64,000 bases of DNA from Dokdonia donghaensis DSW-1 (GCF_001653755.1 NZ_CP015125.1:2861501-2925500), one strand, 5' to 3'; positions 33,115 to 43,069 are shown, counted from the first letter of the stretch. Made by a program: numbers and translations. Notes: generated by a model not told the origin, from the sequence alone.

Positions 33115-34773
33115 ATGAAAATACTTGACCGCTATATCTTCTTTACGTTTGTAAAAACGTTTTTGAGCATCTTTACCATATTGATGTTCATTTTTGTTTT
33201 ACAAAGTGTCTGGTTATATATACAAGAACTCGCAGGTAGAGATCTGGACTTTAATGTGATACTAAAGTTTTTACTCTTTGCAATGCCTAGCCTTGTAACG
33301 CTCGTACTACCTCTTTCTGTACTACTTACGAGTATAATGACCTTTGGAAACTTTGCCGAAAACTATGAGTTTGCTGCAATGAAGTCTACTGGAATCTCAT
33401 TACAGCGGGCAATGAAGAGTCTCATTTTCTTCATTGTATTTTTAGCAATTGCTTCTTTCTTATTTGCAAATTATGTAATCCCCGCATCACAGGTTGAGTT
33501 TAGAAACCTACGTAATAATATAGGTAAAATGAAACCTGCTATGCTTATACGCAGTGGCCAGTTTAATGAAATAGGTGATGACTTTAATATGCGCGTGGCA
33601 GAGAAGTATGGTGATAGGGATCAATATCTCAGAGATGTTGTCATACATCAAAAGGAAAAAGGACGACTAGGTAACTATACAGTTATCGTTGCAAAAGAAG
33701 GAGAACTTATAAGTTCTATAGACTCCCCTACCCTCTCACTACAACTTAAGGAAGGTAACTACTACACAGAAGTACAAAAGAAGAAAACAAAAGAAAAACT
33801 CAAAGAGCCTTTTGCAAAGAGTTATTTTGAGACATACACGCTCAACATAGACCTAAGCGCACTAGACAGTGAAGATCTAGATGCTAGAGATATAAATAAC
33901 ACCTACCAGATGATGGATATTGTACTACTAGATTCTAGTATTACAGCCTTATCTAAAAGATTTGTAGAAGACAGAGCAAAATTTACAGACAAGTATGTGA
34001 GTCGTGTAAAACCACCTACTGTAGACACCCTTTACCAAAGTAACGTCGAGCAGCAAAGTGCTGAGATAAAAGAAGCTATATTAGACAACTACGAGATTAA
34101 AGATCGCGTGCGTATTTTAGAAATTGCAAAGTCTAATATAAGCAATACCATTGCAGATATAGAAAACAGAAAAAAGGTACTACAGGTAGATGTAAAACGC
34201 TTAAGTAAGTTTGAGATTTCTTTACACGAGAAGTATGTGCTAGGCTTTAGTTGTATTCTTCTCTTTTTTGTGGGAGCTCCGCTAGGCGCTATTATACGTA
34301 AAGGTGGACTAGGCTTGCCTATTGTAATAGGTGTGGTGCTCTTTCTTACCTTTCACTTCATAGGTATTTTTGCGAAAAATAGCGCAGAAGATAACTCAAT
34401 AAGTCCGTTTATTGCGAGCTGGTTAAGTACCTTTATTTTATTTCCGCTGGGCGTGTATCTCACCTACAGGGCTACGACAGACCAAGGCATCTTTGATGTA
34501 GATATTATGCCTAAGTTTATTAAAAAACTATTTGCAAGACCTAAGAAGAAAGCCATCAATATTGACGCCCTAGACTTGAGCTACTCAATAAGTGATGAAC
34601 AAGAAAAAATGCTAGACAGCCTTTCTTCAAACCAGCTCAAAGACATTGTAAAAAACTATAAAGAATCTGGACACTCTACAGATGTGCGCAAGGCTGCTAT
34701 CTCAAGACTAGGCAAACTAGGGATTACCTTAGAAAATTTAAAAACACAAGGGTATTTTACTGATAACCTATAA
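33115..34773 (+). CDS. LptF/LptG-family permease
   Basis: 552 aa. N-terminal helix MKILDRYIFFTFVKTFLSIF and further helices, a periplasmic beta-jellyroll (MRVAEKYGDRDQYLRDVVIH), then C-terminal helices including LGFSCILLFFVGAPLGAIIRKG and HFIGIFAKNSA. This is the architecture of the YjgP/YjgQ family subunits of the LPS transporter. A C-terminal cytoplasmic extension of about 90 residues (SLSSNQLKDIVKNYKESGH) is typical of Bacteroidota versions. It works with LptB to extract LPS from the inner membrane. Confidence 0.92.
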   Translation: MKILDRYIFFTFVKTFLSIFTILMFIFVLQSVWLYIQELAGRDLDFNVILKFLLFAMPSLVTLVLPLSVLLTSIMTFGNFAENYEFAAMKSTGISLQRAMKSLIFFIVFLAIASFLFANYVIPASQVEFRNLRNNIGKMKPAMLIRSGQFNEIGDDFNMRVAEKYGDRDQYLRDVVIHQKEKGRLGNYTVIVAKEGELISSIDSPTLSLQLKEGNYYTEVQKKKTKEKLKEPFAKSYFETYTLNIDLSALDSEDLDARDINNTYQMMDIVLLDSSITALSKRFVEDRAKFTDKYVSRVKPPTVDTLYQSNVEQQSAEIKEAILDNYEIKDRVRILEIAKSNISNTIADIENRKKVLQVDVKRLSKFEISLHEKYVLGFSCILLFFVGAPLGAIIRKGGLGLPIVIGVVLFLTFHFIGIFAKNSAEDNSISPFIASWLSTFILFPLGVYLTYRATTDQGIFDVDIMPKFIKKLFARPKKKAINIDALDLSYSISDEQEKMLDSLSSNQLKDIVKNYKESGHSTDVRKAAISRLGKLGITLENLKTQGYFTDNL

Positions 34774-34818
34774 GGGTATCTAGACTAAATGAATATCCAT
34801 TATATACACACGTTCTTG

Positions 34819-34826
34819 TATCTTTG
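34819..34826 (+). promoter_or_regulatory. Promoter -7 element of ribBA
   Basis: TATCTTTG matches TAnnTTTG and lies 22 bp before the ATG at 34848. It leaves a leader of only about 15 bases, too short for an FMN riboswitch. Confidence 0.6.
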
Positions 34827-34847
34827 TACAAAACGTTACTCATACAA

Positions 34848-35984
34848 ATGACAGCACCTAGAACGATACAACTACACACTATAGAAGAAGCCATTGAAGA
34901 CATAAAAAATGGCAAAGTTATTATAGTTGTAGATGATGAAGACCGAGAAAATGAAGGAGACTTTGTAGCGGCAGCAGAGACAGTAACACCAGAGATGATT
35001 AACTTTATGGCTACGCACGGGCGTGGTCTTATCTGTGCTCCTATTACTGAGGATCGTTGTGAAGAGTTGCAACTCAATATGATGGTAACGAGCAACACAG
35101 ACCCTATGGAGACGGCCTTTACCATCTCTGTAGATTTAAAAGGTCAAGGGGTAACCACCGGTATATCTGCCTCAGACAGGGCAAAAACCGTACAAGCACT
35201 TATAGACCCGCACACTAAACCTTATGATTTAAGTAGACCGGGACACATTTTTCCGCTTAAGGCAAAAGAAGGTGGTGTACTGCGTCGCACAGGTCACACA
35301 GAAGCCGCAATAGATTTTGCTAGACTTGCTGGTTTTAAACCTGCAGGAGCCATCGTAGAGATTATGAATGAGGATGGTACAATGGCACGACTCCCACAAC
35401 TTATGGAGGTGGCAGAAAAGTTTGACCTCAAAATTGTTTCTATAGAAGATCTAGTGGCCTACCGTATGAACCACGATAGCCTTATAGACAAGAAAGAAGA
35501 CTTTGAGATAAAAACTCGTTTTGGAGATTTTAGACTTCGCGCTTATGAGCAAACCACAAATGACACTGTGCATATCGCACTTACAAAAGGTGGATGGGAA
35601 GATGATGAACCAGTACTAGTGCGTGTAAACTCTACTCAAATTAACAACGACCTACTAGGCACGCTTACCAATAATCCAGATGCCAAACTAGACGATATGT
35701 TTAAAGCCGTAAATGAGGCTGGCAAAGGAGCTATAGTTTTTATAAATCAAGAAAATGCATCGGCAAATTTATTGGGACGATTAAGTGAGCTCAAAAACAT
35801 TCAAAAAGATGGAGTAATGAAAGCTCCTAATATTGTTATGGACTCAAAAGACTTTGGTATAGGTGCACAGATTTTACACGATCTACGCATTTCTAAAGTA
35901 AAACTTATGACTAACAGCGAGGGACTTAAACGTATCGGTATCGTAGGCTACGGTCTTGAGATTGTAGAACGCGTAGGGTACTAA
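34848..35984 (+). CDS. ribBA: DHBP synthase fused to a degenerate GTP cyclohydrolase II domain
   Basis: 378 aa. Residues 1-205 are 3,4-dihydroxy-2-butanone-4-phosphate synthase: VVDDEDRENEGDFV (metal and catalytic acids), THGRGLICAPIT, and RPGHIFPLKAKEGGVL with RRTGHTEA. They convert ribulose 5-phosphate for riboflavin synthesis. The C-terminal part aligns with GTP cyclohydrolase II but lacks its zinc signature: where VHSEC and GSLRCDCG-like blocks are expected it reads VRVNSTQINNDLLGTLTNNP, with no cysteines. So only the RibB half is likely active, and a separate RibA should exist elsewhere. ATG 34848 was preferred to an in-frame ATG at 34824, which lies at the promoter. Confidence 0.9.
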   Translation: MTAPRTIQLHTIEEAIEDIKNGKVIIVVDDEDRENEGDFVAAAETVTPEMINFMATHGRGLICAPITEDRCEELQLNMMVTSNTDPMETAFTISVDLKGQGVTTGISASDRAKTVQALIDPHTKPYDLSRPGHIFPLKAKEGGVLRRTGHTEAAIDFARLAGFKPAGAIVEIMNEDGTMARLPQLMEVAEKFDLKIVSIEDLVAYRMNHDSLIDKKEDFEIKTRFGDFRLRAYEQTTNDTVHIALTKGGWEDDEPVLVRVNSTQINNDLLGTLTNNPDAKLDDMFKAVNEAGKGAIVFINQENASANLLGRLSELKNIQKDGVMKAPNIVMDSKDFGIGAQILHDLRISKVKLMTNSEGLKRIGIVGYGLEIVERVGY

Positions 35985-36004
35985 GACCTATTTATCATAT
36001 ACTT

Positions 36005-36039
36005 AAAAAGCCATCTCAATAAAGAGATGGCTTTTTTTA
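36005..36039 (+). terminator. Terminator of ribBA
   Basis: AAAAAGCCATCTC, a short loop, then GAGATGGCTTTTTTT. Strong. Confidence 0.9.
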
Positions 36040-36155
36040 TGGGTTTTAATTACGCTTTCGCGAAAGCGTAAAAAAGAAAATCTCAAACATCATTACTGGT
36101 GTTTGAGATTGTTATATATCATTGTCAAATTACTTGACTTGTGCGCAAAAAAAAA

Positions 36156-36249
36156 GGCAAGCTACCTACATCACACCGCTACGACCATCTACCCTTGCTG
36201 CGTTCCCACCCTGGGGGATTCGACAGGAGCTGGTTGTGTAGGACTTGCC
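36156..36249 (-). ncRNA. ffs: Signal recognition particle RNA, small bacterial type
   Basis: Read on the minus strand, the RNA starts GGCAAGTCC and ends GTAGCTTGCC, closing a terminal stem. The apical SRP core is clear: CTCCTGTCGAATCCCCC, then AGGGTGGGAACGCAGCAAGG, with the conserved GGTGGGAACGCAGCAAGG-type loop that binds Ffh. It forms the SRP with Ffh and targets membrane proteins to the translocon. The minus-strand downstream side continues into a run of T (opposite the plus-strand A run at 36147-36155), a likely terminator. The end positions are accurate to a few bases. Confidence 0.93.
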
Positions 36250-36334
36250 GCTGCAAAGATATAGCTTCTTTGAGAAGTCACAAGGTTTTTTAGCCCGATT
36301 TTTTGTTTTAAATTGCTATAAAATTCAACAAAAA

Positions 36335-37396
36335 ATGACAGCAAAAGCTAAGCACCTCATTCTATTCATATTACCGCTACTTTTAATCGGTTGTAGCGAC
36401 ACAGGTTCTCTAGATGGAAACTATACTATTACTACAGATGCACAAAAAAATGCTATCAAAAATGGTGGAGAAATAACCATCTCGCTTAAAGCGAAAAAAA
36501 ATATCGCATTTGACTCTGTTTCATACGCCTTTGACGGGAAGCGCATAGGTTCAAGTAAAGGTCTTGAGGGTGTCACCACTACCCTATCTTCTCAAAAACT
36601 TGGGCAACGCGAGTTGAGCGCTACTATTTATGCCGGAGGAGAAAGTACGACCACAACACAAAAACTAAACATTTTACATACAAAAGCGCCAAAAGTATAT
36701 GGCTATAAAATCATAAACAGATACCCACACCAGACAGATGCCTATACACAGGGTCTAGAATTTGTAGGTGATACACTGTATGAGAGCAATGGTAGTTATG
36801 GCGAGTCTAACCTGAGAAAAGTAGATTACAAAACTGGAAAAGTACTTAAGGAAGAAAAACTAGACAAAGCATACTTTGCCGAAGGGATGACCATTATAGG
36901 CGATAATATATACCAGCTTACCTGGAAGGGTAATACTGGCTTTATTTACGACCGTAATACATTTGAGACTACCGGAACTTTTACCTACAATAAAAGTAGA
37001 GAAGGCTGGGGGCTTGCAAATGATGGTAAAGTAATTTACAAGTCTGACGGAACTAGTAAAATCTGGACCTTAGACCCTTCTAATCTATCTGAACAATCGT
37101 ATATAGAGCCTACTGACAATACAAAGGTTACTAGCAAACTCAACGAACTAGAATGGGTAAATGGTAAAATATATGCAAACAATTATCAAGTAGACCTTAT
37201 CTCTATAATTGACCCTACAACAGGGGCGCTAGAAGGTCTTATTGATTTACGCACGCTCAAAAACGAAGTGCAAAAACTTACAGATCCAGCAAATGAGGTT
37301 CTTAATGGTATTGCCTATAAAGCAAACGAGGGGCGCCTTTTTGTAACCGGTAAACACTGGAACACACTTTTTGAAATAGAGATTGTAGAAAAATAG
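36335..37396 (+). CDS. Glutaminyl-peptide cyclotransferase (lipoprotein)
   Basis: 353 aa. Signal peptide with lipobox LIGC, so membrane-anchored in the periplasm. After an immunoglobulin-like region of about 100 residues comes the glutamine cyclotransferase beta-propeller (PF05096): HQTDAYTQGLEFVGDTLYES, KAYFAEGMTIIGDNIYQLTW, LNELEWVNGKIYANNY and VLNGIAYKANEGRLFVTGKH. It converts N-terminal glutamine to pyroglutamate. ATG 36335 starts the signal peptide; a longer in-frame start at 36245 would run into the SRP RNA. Confidence 0.9.
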   Translation: MTAKAKHLILFILPLLLIGCSDTGSLDGNYTITTDAQKNAIKNGGEITISLKAKKNIAFDSVSYAFDGKRIGSSKGLEGVTTTLSSQKLGQRELSATIYAGGESTTTTQKLNILHTKAPKVYGYKIINRYPHQTDAYTQGLEFVGDTLYESNGSYGESNLRKVDYKTGKVLKEEKLDKAYFAEGMTIIGDNIYQLTWKGNTGFIYDRNTFETTGTFTYNKSREGWGLANDGKVIYKSDGTSKIWTLDPSNLSEQSYIEPTDNTKVTSKLNELEWVNGKIYANNYQVDLISIIDPTTGALEGLIDLRTLKNEVQKLTDPANEVLNGIAYKANEGRLFVTGKHWNTLFEIEIVEK

Positions 37397-37487
37397 GTCG
37401 TTCACTCACCACAACAGCCTGTTTACTCATTTATGATACTGGCAAGGCGCTTGATTAACTAGATTTACATCAGTTAATCAAGATATT

Positions 37488-38231
37488 ATGAAAAAGCCTA
37501 TCGCCATCACCATCCCAAAACCTTGTCACGAAGACTGGGCAAAAATGACACCTGTACAGCAAGGTAAACACTGCGCTGTATGCAATAAAGAAGTTGTAGA
37601 CTTTACAGCCTTTACTAAGGATGCCCTGTATAAACGCATCACTAAAGGCGATCATCTTTGTGGTCGTTTTAGAAAAGACCAGCTCGATACGCCTATCTAT
37701 GCAACGCGTGATAAAGGCAGGAGCTTTGCTCAAGCAGCAGCGGCACTGCTTGTCCCTATGGCAATGTTTTCGGTTGCAGAGGCATCTGGACAGACTACAC
37801 CTGAGACTATAATTATGGGTGATATTGCACCGGTAGAACTTCCTATAAAAAAATATGATAGTTTGGGTATAGGTACGCTTTCGCGAAAGCAAAATGCACC
37901 GCAGAAGCTTATTACAATCACTGGTACTGTAACAGACTATAATGGTCCTCTTGCCGGCGTAACCATAAGCGTAGAAGGAACCTCTAGAAATTACAAAACA
38001 GATTTAAATGGTAATTATAGTTTAAATGTCTTTTCTGGGGAGATAATAACTTATAGCTATCTAGGTTTTCAAAATCGAGAAATAAAAGTAGGTTCACAAC
38101 TGGAGATTAATGTAAACTTTCAAAAAGAAGAGCGTGTCCTCCCTCAAATTATTATGGGCAGAGTAAGCACAAAAAGCCACAAGCAGCTAGAAAAAGAACT
38201 ACGCGAAAAGAAAAAAAACAAGAAGCAATAA
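37488..38231 (+). CDS. Carboxypeptidase-regulatory-like domain protein with N-terminal cysteine motif
   Basis: 247 aa. The N-terminus has no signal peptide but a cysteine pattern (IPKPCHEDWAKM, then GKHCAVCNKEVVDF, and DHLCGRF), reminiscent of a small metal-binding module. A hydrophobic helix FAQAAAALLVPMAMFSVAEA follows, then a CarboxypepD_reg-like beta domain (ITITGTVTDYNGPLAGVTI, ending ETYSYLGFQNREI-like). So the cysteine module is cytoplasmic and the beta domain periplasmic, in a family known from Flavobacteria. The tail is lysine-rich. The genomic palindrome is translated here as LSRKQ. Function unknown. Confidence 0.75.
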   Translation: MKKPIAITIPKPCHEDWAKMTPVQQGKHCAVCNKEVVDFTAFTKDALYKRITKGDHLCGRFRKDQLDTPIYATRDKGRSFAQAAAALLVPMAMFSVAEASGQTTPETIIMGDIAPVELPIKKYDSLGIGTLSRKQNAPQKLITITGTVTDYNGPLAGVTISVEGTSRNYKTDLNGNYSLNVFSGEIITYSYLGFQNREIKVGSQLEINVNFQKEERVLPQIIMGRVSTKSHKQLEKELREKKKNKKQ

Positions 38232-38248
38232 CACCGCTCTTAAAAAGT

Positions 38249-38256
38249 TATATTTG
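38249..38256 (+). promoter_or_regulatory. Promoter -7 element before 38274 gene
   Basis: TATATTTG fits TAnnTTTG, 18 bp before the start ATG. Confidence 0.5.
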
Positions 38257-38273
38257 TTACAAACTATAACTTA

Positions 38274-39827
38274 ATGCGCAGTCTTTACTTTCTTATTGCG
38301 CTTGCCGGTATAATTACGGTAAGCTCTTGCCGTAATGATTTTGAAACCACTCCTAGTACAGGTAATTTAGAATTCTCAAGAGATACCATTTTTCTTGATA
38401 CGGTGTTTACAAACATAGGCTCTAGCACGTATAACCTTAAGGTGTATAATCGCAGTGATGAGGCAATCTCTATACCATCTGTACGACTAGGCCGTGGTCA
38501 AGACTCAGACTATAGACTTAATGTAGACGGTGTAGCTGGTAAAGAGTTTGAAGAAGTAGAAATACTCGCAAACGACAGTATTTTTGTGTTTGTAGAGACT
38601 ACCCTAGATATCAATGAAGTAGGTAATGCCTCAAACGAGTTTTTATATACAGATGTTATTGAGTTTAATAGTGTGGGTGCCACACAAAATGTAGAGCTGG
38701 TAACGCTTGTAAAGGATGCCATTTTTCTATTTCCGGAGCGTGATGGTGCTACAGGTATGGTAGAAACACTTACTGTAAATAATGTAGAAACTACGCTAGA
38801 AGGACGTTATCTTATGGATGACGAACTTACTTTTACAAACGATAAACCTTATGTGATATACGGTTATATGGCTGTAGGTGATCCAGACGGCTCAACAGCA
38901 AAAACCTTAACTATAGAGGCTGGAGCCAGAGTGCATTTTCACGCAGATAGTGGTTTACTCATCGCAGATAATGCAACACTAGCTATAAATGGTGCACTAA
39001 GCGCAGATCCCATAGCGCTAGAGAATGAAGTGATTTTTGAAAGTGATAGACTAGAGCCTGCATTTTCTAACGTGCCTGGCCAGTGGGGAACCATATTACT
39101 TACAGATGGTAGTGTAAATAACACAATTAACTATGCGACTATAAAAAATGCTACTGTAGGGATATTAAATGAGGCTGCACCTACTGCCTCTGGGCCTAGC
39201 CTTACACTCACCAATACTCAAATTTACAACGCCTCTGCTGTAGGTTTACTTAATAGATTTACCTCTGTAGATGCTTCAAACACCGTTATTAATAATTGTG
39301 GGCAATTCTCTATGCTAGTACAACTAGGTGGTATTTACAATTTTACGCACTGTACCTTTACAAACTACTGGACGCAAAGCTTTAGAGATACGCCTGCTGT
39401 ATTTTTAGACAATACGTTACAAACGCAAGAAACTCTACTTGTAGGAGACCTCGCGCAAGCAAATTTTACTAACTGTATCGTGTACGGAAACCAAGGTGAA
39501 GAAATAGGTTTTAACCAAGATACAGACGCAAACTTTAATTTTAAATTTACAAACTCACAGATACGATTTGATGATGTTTTTGGTGATTTTATAGGAGACC
39601 CACTGTATGATTTTACAAATGTAAATTTATATCAAGATATCATACGGGGTGAAGAACCAGACTTTTTACTCCCTACAGAAAATATGTTACAAGTAGGTGA
39701 AGATACTGCTGGTAACGGTTTTGGTTTACAGAGCGCTGCAAATGCCGTTCCTACAGATATTATTGGGACTAACAGAACACTGTCTCCAGATATAGGTGCT
39801 TATGAGAGTATTATACTTCCAGAATAA
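38274..39827 (+). CDS. Lipoprotein with parallel beta-helix
   Basis: 517 aa. Signal peptide with lipobox VSSC, so lipid-anchored. An N-terminal immunoglobulin-like domain (FSRDTIFLDTVFTNIGSSTY) is followed by a right-handed beta-helix: repeating short strands with N/T ladders such as NTINYATIKNATVGIL, LTNTQIYNASAVGLL, INNCGQFSMLVQLGG and FTNCIVYGNQ. It is a surface or periplasmic protein of unknown substrate. It is convergent with the DUF5686 gene, with one base between the stops. Confidence 0.8.
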   Translation: MRSLYFLIALAGIITVSSCRNDFETTPSTGNLEFSRDTIFLDTVFTNIGSSTYNLKVYNRSDEAISIPSVRLGRGQDSDYRLNVDGVAGKEFEEVEILANDSIFVFVETTLDINEVGNASNEFLYTDVIEFNSVGATQNVELVTLVKDAIFLFPERDGATGMVETLTVNNVETTLEGRYLMDDELTFTNDKPYVIYGYMAVGDPDGSTAKTLTIEAGARVHFHADSGLLIADNATLAINGALSADPIALENEVIFESDRLEPAFSNVPGQWGTILLTDGSVNNTINYATIKNATVGILNEAAPTASGPSLTLTNTQIYNASAVGLLNRFTSVDASNTVINNCGQFSMLVQLGGIYNFTHCTFTNYWTQSFRDTPAVFLDNTLQTQETLLVGDLAQANFTNCIVYGNQGEEIGFNQDTDANFNFKFTNSQIRFDDVFGDFIGDPLYDFTNVNLYQDIIRGEEPDFLLPTENMLQVGEDTAGNGFGLQSAANAVPTDIIGTNRTLSPDIGAYESIILPE

Positions 39828-39828
39828 T

Positions 39829-42306
39829 TTATAGACTCAAGCCTATAAGAAAAGCACCCTTATTTCCTCCTAGTGCACCTTGACCATACACGTAGTCTAC
39901 ACGCAGTAATCTAAATTTACCCCAACCTACGTTGCTTAGACCCACATTAAACTCACGATACAGTCTTTGGTCTTGAGTACTTAAAAGGTGTGCGCCGGCT
40001 ACAAGATTAAAATTGAGTTTATTTATACCCGGTATTTTACCTAGAATCCATCCTTTAAAGTTATGCTCTGCGTGTGCCTCAAAGTAACCTGTATTTGTAC
40101 TGCGCTCATAATAGGGCAAGACATTAAACCTATTTATAGCACCAGGCTCAAAGAGCACTGTCTCATTACCATTAAAATGCTGTCTATCTACAAAACTTAT
40201 CTCATCTCCAGTGCCTAAAAATGTGCCTGCACGCAAATCATATGATAACCTCCCTTTATTACCCACATTAAACTCTTGCTGAGCAACAATGCGTAATTGA
40301 TCAAAATTATAATCGGCATTCGAGGCACCAAAGCCTTTCTCATATACTAGCGTTATAGCTGGATATCTTTCAGACTGTACATTAAACTTTCCGCTAGGGT
40401 AACTATAATACTTTTGCCCAAAGTTTATCGTTGCACTTGTAAAAAACTTCCCTATGCGATGTGTTGTGATTGCAGCACTCCCATTACTTAATGGAGCTAG
40501 AGGATTATTGCTGGTAAACTCACGATCATCACTAGGAAAAAATGTTTGATCTGTCGTATTAAAAACGGGGTTTCGTTTCTCATAAGCTAGAATCGCATTT
40601 ACTCGTAAACCATTAACGAGCTCTTGGCCGTAGGCTATTTGTGCAAATTCTTTTTCGTAGTACTTTGCAAAATTCTTTTCTCTAAGGAGTGAGTATGCAG
40701 TATTAAATATAGGGCGTATAGGTTCGGCATTATTGAACTGTTGTAGATCTACACCTCCTGTAAGGCTTACCACTGCCCTATTTGTTCTATTAAAACGCCT
40801 TGTGACTCCTAAGGTATAACGTAGTTGGTCTTCAGAAAAGCCGTAGTTCGCTTTCGCGAAAGCGTAAAAAGTCTTTGTATAATCATCATCACTCCAGCTT
40901 GAATAACTGGCTTGCAGGCTACCATTCCAGCCCTGTACAGTATTGTACTGAATAGCCTGTAAAGGTGAAGAAACTCCTACTCGCCATCTGTTATAGGTGT
41001 CTGTGTAGTCATACCCAAAAACAGGTGAGGTTAACTTAAAACGGTTACCTCGTGCATCTATGCTATCTAGGTACTTCTTTGATTTTCTAATGACCTGTAT
41101 GCTATCCTTTTTTACATAATCTTCTTGCTCTAAAAGTGTGAGTGGTACTGGGCGTCTTTGATCCCAGAAGGTACTGTCTTTTTTATTTGCATTTTGAGAA
41201 AAAGATAAAATCTCTGCCGAGAAAGAGTTTTTGCCAAATGCCGGATTAAAATTATAATCTGAGTAAGCAGCTGTAAATCTCCCGTCACCTTTAAGCCCTA
41301 AAAAGCCAAAACTAAAATCTATGACCTGAGAGATTTTTACCCATTGCTTAAGCTCGTCCTCATATTTAAAATTCTGTTTAAAATTAAGAGATTCTATAAA
41401 AGGCACTTGTATGGCGGTACCATCTGTATGTAAATCTACACCGTATAATTGCCAGCTATCTTCTACTATATAAATAGTGCCTGTAAACACACGGTCATTA
41501 ACACGTCTAGGTGTTACAGTTATCTTATTTACGAGCTGGTTGTTTTCATAAAAGGTACCTTCTAGGGTGTATTTGTAATAAGAAAACGCATTTGACGCTA
41601 TGGGAGATACGATTTGAGCATTGAGATTTAATGTATTTTCATAAAAAGAAAAATTTGCATCACTAGCGGTATTAAAGCTAAAACCGTTGTCATCACCACT
41701 TACCTTACTTGCCACAATCACCTCACTAAAGTTATCTGGACGCTGGTATTTTATATCTGATATAGTCTCACTAAGGTAGATTATACCGGTACGTGTAGAG
41801 TCTAGACCACCACCTAGGTCACCTACTTCTTGTCCTAGTATTTTATCTGGAGCATCTTGTACTTGCCATAGCCCACGAGAGTAAAACTTTGCAGTATACT
41901 CTCCTATGACATCAAGATTCTTCTTTCGGTTTGCTATGGTTGCACGTATTATTCTATCGGCAGGGTTGACACCTGCTTCAACTATAACTTCATCTAGAGA
42001 GGTTGTTGCCTCTGTCATTACAATGTCTAAGACTACTTGTGGCGACCCTATCTCTACCGTACGTGTGATGGTCTCAAAACCTAAAAATTGAAAAACCACG
42101 ACCATCTCCTTACCTTGATCTTCTCTTTCTAGAAGGAGCTCGTAAGCCCCATCACCATTTGTAGTAGTCCCTCTATTTGAGTTTTCTATGTATACGTTTA
42201 CAAATGGGAGTTGCTCTCCATTTTGGTTTGTCACAACACCTGTAATTTGCGCTATGAGGGTTGATGAAAACAGTGTTAGGAAAATGATAAAGTAATGTGT
42301 GCGCAT
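39829..42306 (-). CDS. DUF5686 outer-membrane protein with N-terminal carboxypeptidase-regulatory-like domain
   Basis: 825 aa. The signal peptide ends LIAQ; residues 20-105 form a CarboxypepD_reg-like beta domain (ITGVVTNQNGEQLPFVNVYI, GDGAYELLL). The rest is a large beta-rich DUF5686 region with many amphipathic strands and a closing VDYVYGQGALGGNKGAFLIG, consistent with an outer-membrane barrel. It is probably a surface protein of unknown function. The genomic palindrome at 40850 is translated as AFAKA in the barrel region. Confidence 0.85.
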   Translation of the reverse strand: MRTHYFIIFLTLFSSTLIAQITGVVTNQNGEQLPFVNVYIENSNRGTTTNGDGAYELLLEREDQGKEMVVVFQFLGFETITRTVEIGSPQVVLDIVMTEATTSLDEVIVEAGVNPADRIIRATIANRKKNLDVIGEYTAKFYSRGLWQVQDAPDKILGQEVGDLGGGLDSTRTGIIYLSETISDIKYQRPDNFSEVIVASKVSGDDNGFSFNTASDANFSFYENTLNLNAQIVSPIASNAFSYYKYTLEGTFYENNQLVNKITVTPRRVNDRVFTGTIYIVEDSWQLYGVDLHTDGTAIQVPFIESLNFKQNFKYEDELKQWVKISQVIDFSFGFLGLKGDGRFTAAYSDYNFNPAFGKNSFSAEILSFSQNANKKDSTFWDQRRPVPLTLLEQEDYVKKDSIQVIRKSKKYLDSIDARGNRFKLTSPVFGYDYTDTYNRWRVGVSSPLQAIQYNTVQGWNGSLQASYSSWSDDDYTKTFYAFAKANYGFSEDQLRYTLGVTRRFNRTNRAVVSLTGGVDLQQFNNAEPIRPIFNTAYSLLREKNFAKYYEKEFAQIAYGQELVNGLRVNAILAYEKRNPVFNTTDQTFFPSDDREFTSNNPLAPLSNGSAAITTHRIGKFFTSATINFGQKYYSYPSGKFNVQSERYPAITLVYEKGFGASNADYNFDQLRIVAQQEFNVGNKGRLSYDLRAGTFLGTGDEISFVDRQHFNGNETVLFEPGAINRFNVLPYYERSTNTGYFEAHAEHNFKGWILGKIPGINKLNFNLVAGAHLLSTQDQRLYREFNVGLSNVGWGKFRLLRVDYVYGQGALGGNKGAFLIGLSL

Positions 42307-42334
42307 ATGTTGACTTTTTGATTTGATGAAATGT

Positions 42335-43069
42335 TTACTCTTTTACAAGCCTAAGATACTGCTCACAGAGCCAAAGCTGTACCTGCAACTCATTTTCTTG
42401 ATGAGCTTTACTTTGAAACTCTGGTAGATCTACTAGGTAATTTATAAACTGTTTAAGCTCATCTTCTGTAAGCTCAAAACGTTCTCTCAAAAACCGTGCA
42501 TATTTTTCCATCATAAGGTCATATGCTGCTATTTCTTTATCTATAGCCACATATTTTTTGAGTCGTTTGGTACGACCGCTTATGGCATTTATAATAGGGT
42601 CCAGCTGGAGACTACCACCTAGAAGACCTAGTAGATGAACTGGTTTAAAATCACCAGCTGTTTGTAGCCTGCGCTCATTTGTAGTGGGTATGGGGCGTTC
42701 TCCTTGTATAATCCCCACGCTTTGAACGGTGATTTTTTCACTACTCGTTAAAACTACTTCATCTAGGGTATTCTCTTTTTCTTTGAGTACTATACTTAAA
42801 AATGGATGTGATGCCAGCTCTTCAAAGATTACAACATATTGATCTCTGGCACTTAAGTGAGTAACAAGTAATACGTCACCTTTATTTACAGCCATCACAA
42901 AACGACCATCACTATCTGTAGTAATACTTTGTTGCGAGTTGAGATTATTTACGTGTGCGCCTTCTAGTCTAAAGTCGCCTATTTTTACCTCTCCTTGGGT
43001 AGATAGTGGGAACTGGGCAAGGCATACCTGAGCACAGCATAAAAAGAGAATAAAAAGCCTAATGACCAT
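42335..43069 (-). CDS. Carboxypeptidase-regulatory-like domain protein, 244 aa
   Basis: Signal peptide MVIRLFILFLCCAQVCLAQ, then a beta-sandwich domain (VKIGDFRLEGAHVNNLNSQQ, DSDGRFVMAVNKGDVLLVTH) as in CarboxypepD_reg proteins. The C-terminal 100 residues are helical (MMEKYARFLRERFELTEDEL), ending EQYLRLVKE. Exported; function unknown. It lies 28 bp upstream of the DUF5686 gene on the same strand, so the two are probably co-transcribed and may share a surface role. Confidence 0.75.
   Translation of the reverse strand: MVIRLFILFLCCAQVCLAQFPLSTQGEVKIGDFRLEGAHVNNLNSQQSITTDSDGRFVMAVNKGDVLLVTHLSARDQYVVIFEELASHPFLSIVLKEKENTLDEVVLTSSEKITVQSVGIIQGERPIPTTNERRLQTAGDFKPVHLLGLLGGSLQLDPIINAISGRTKRLKKYVAIDKEIAAYDLMMEKYARFLRERFELTEDELKQFINYLVDLPEFQSKAHQENELQVQLWLCEQYLRLVKE

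Noticed and set aside
34774..34847. FMN riboswitch before ribBA
   Set aside because: The promoter box at 34819 leaves only about 15 bases of leader, and no conserved RFN sequence is seen.
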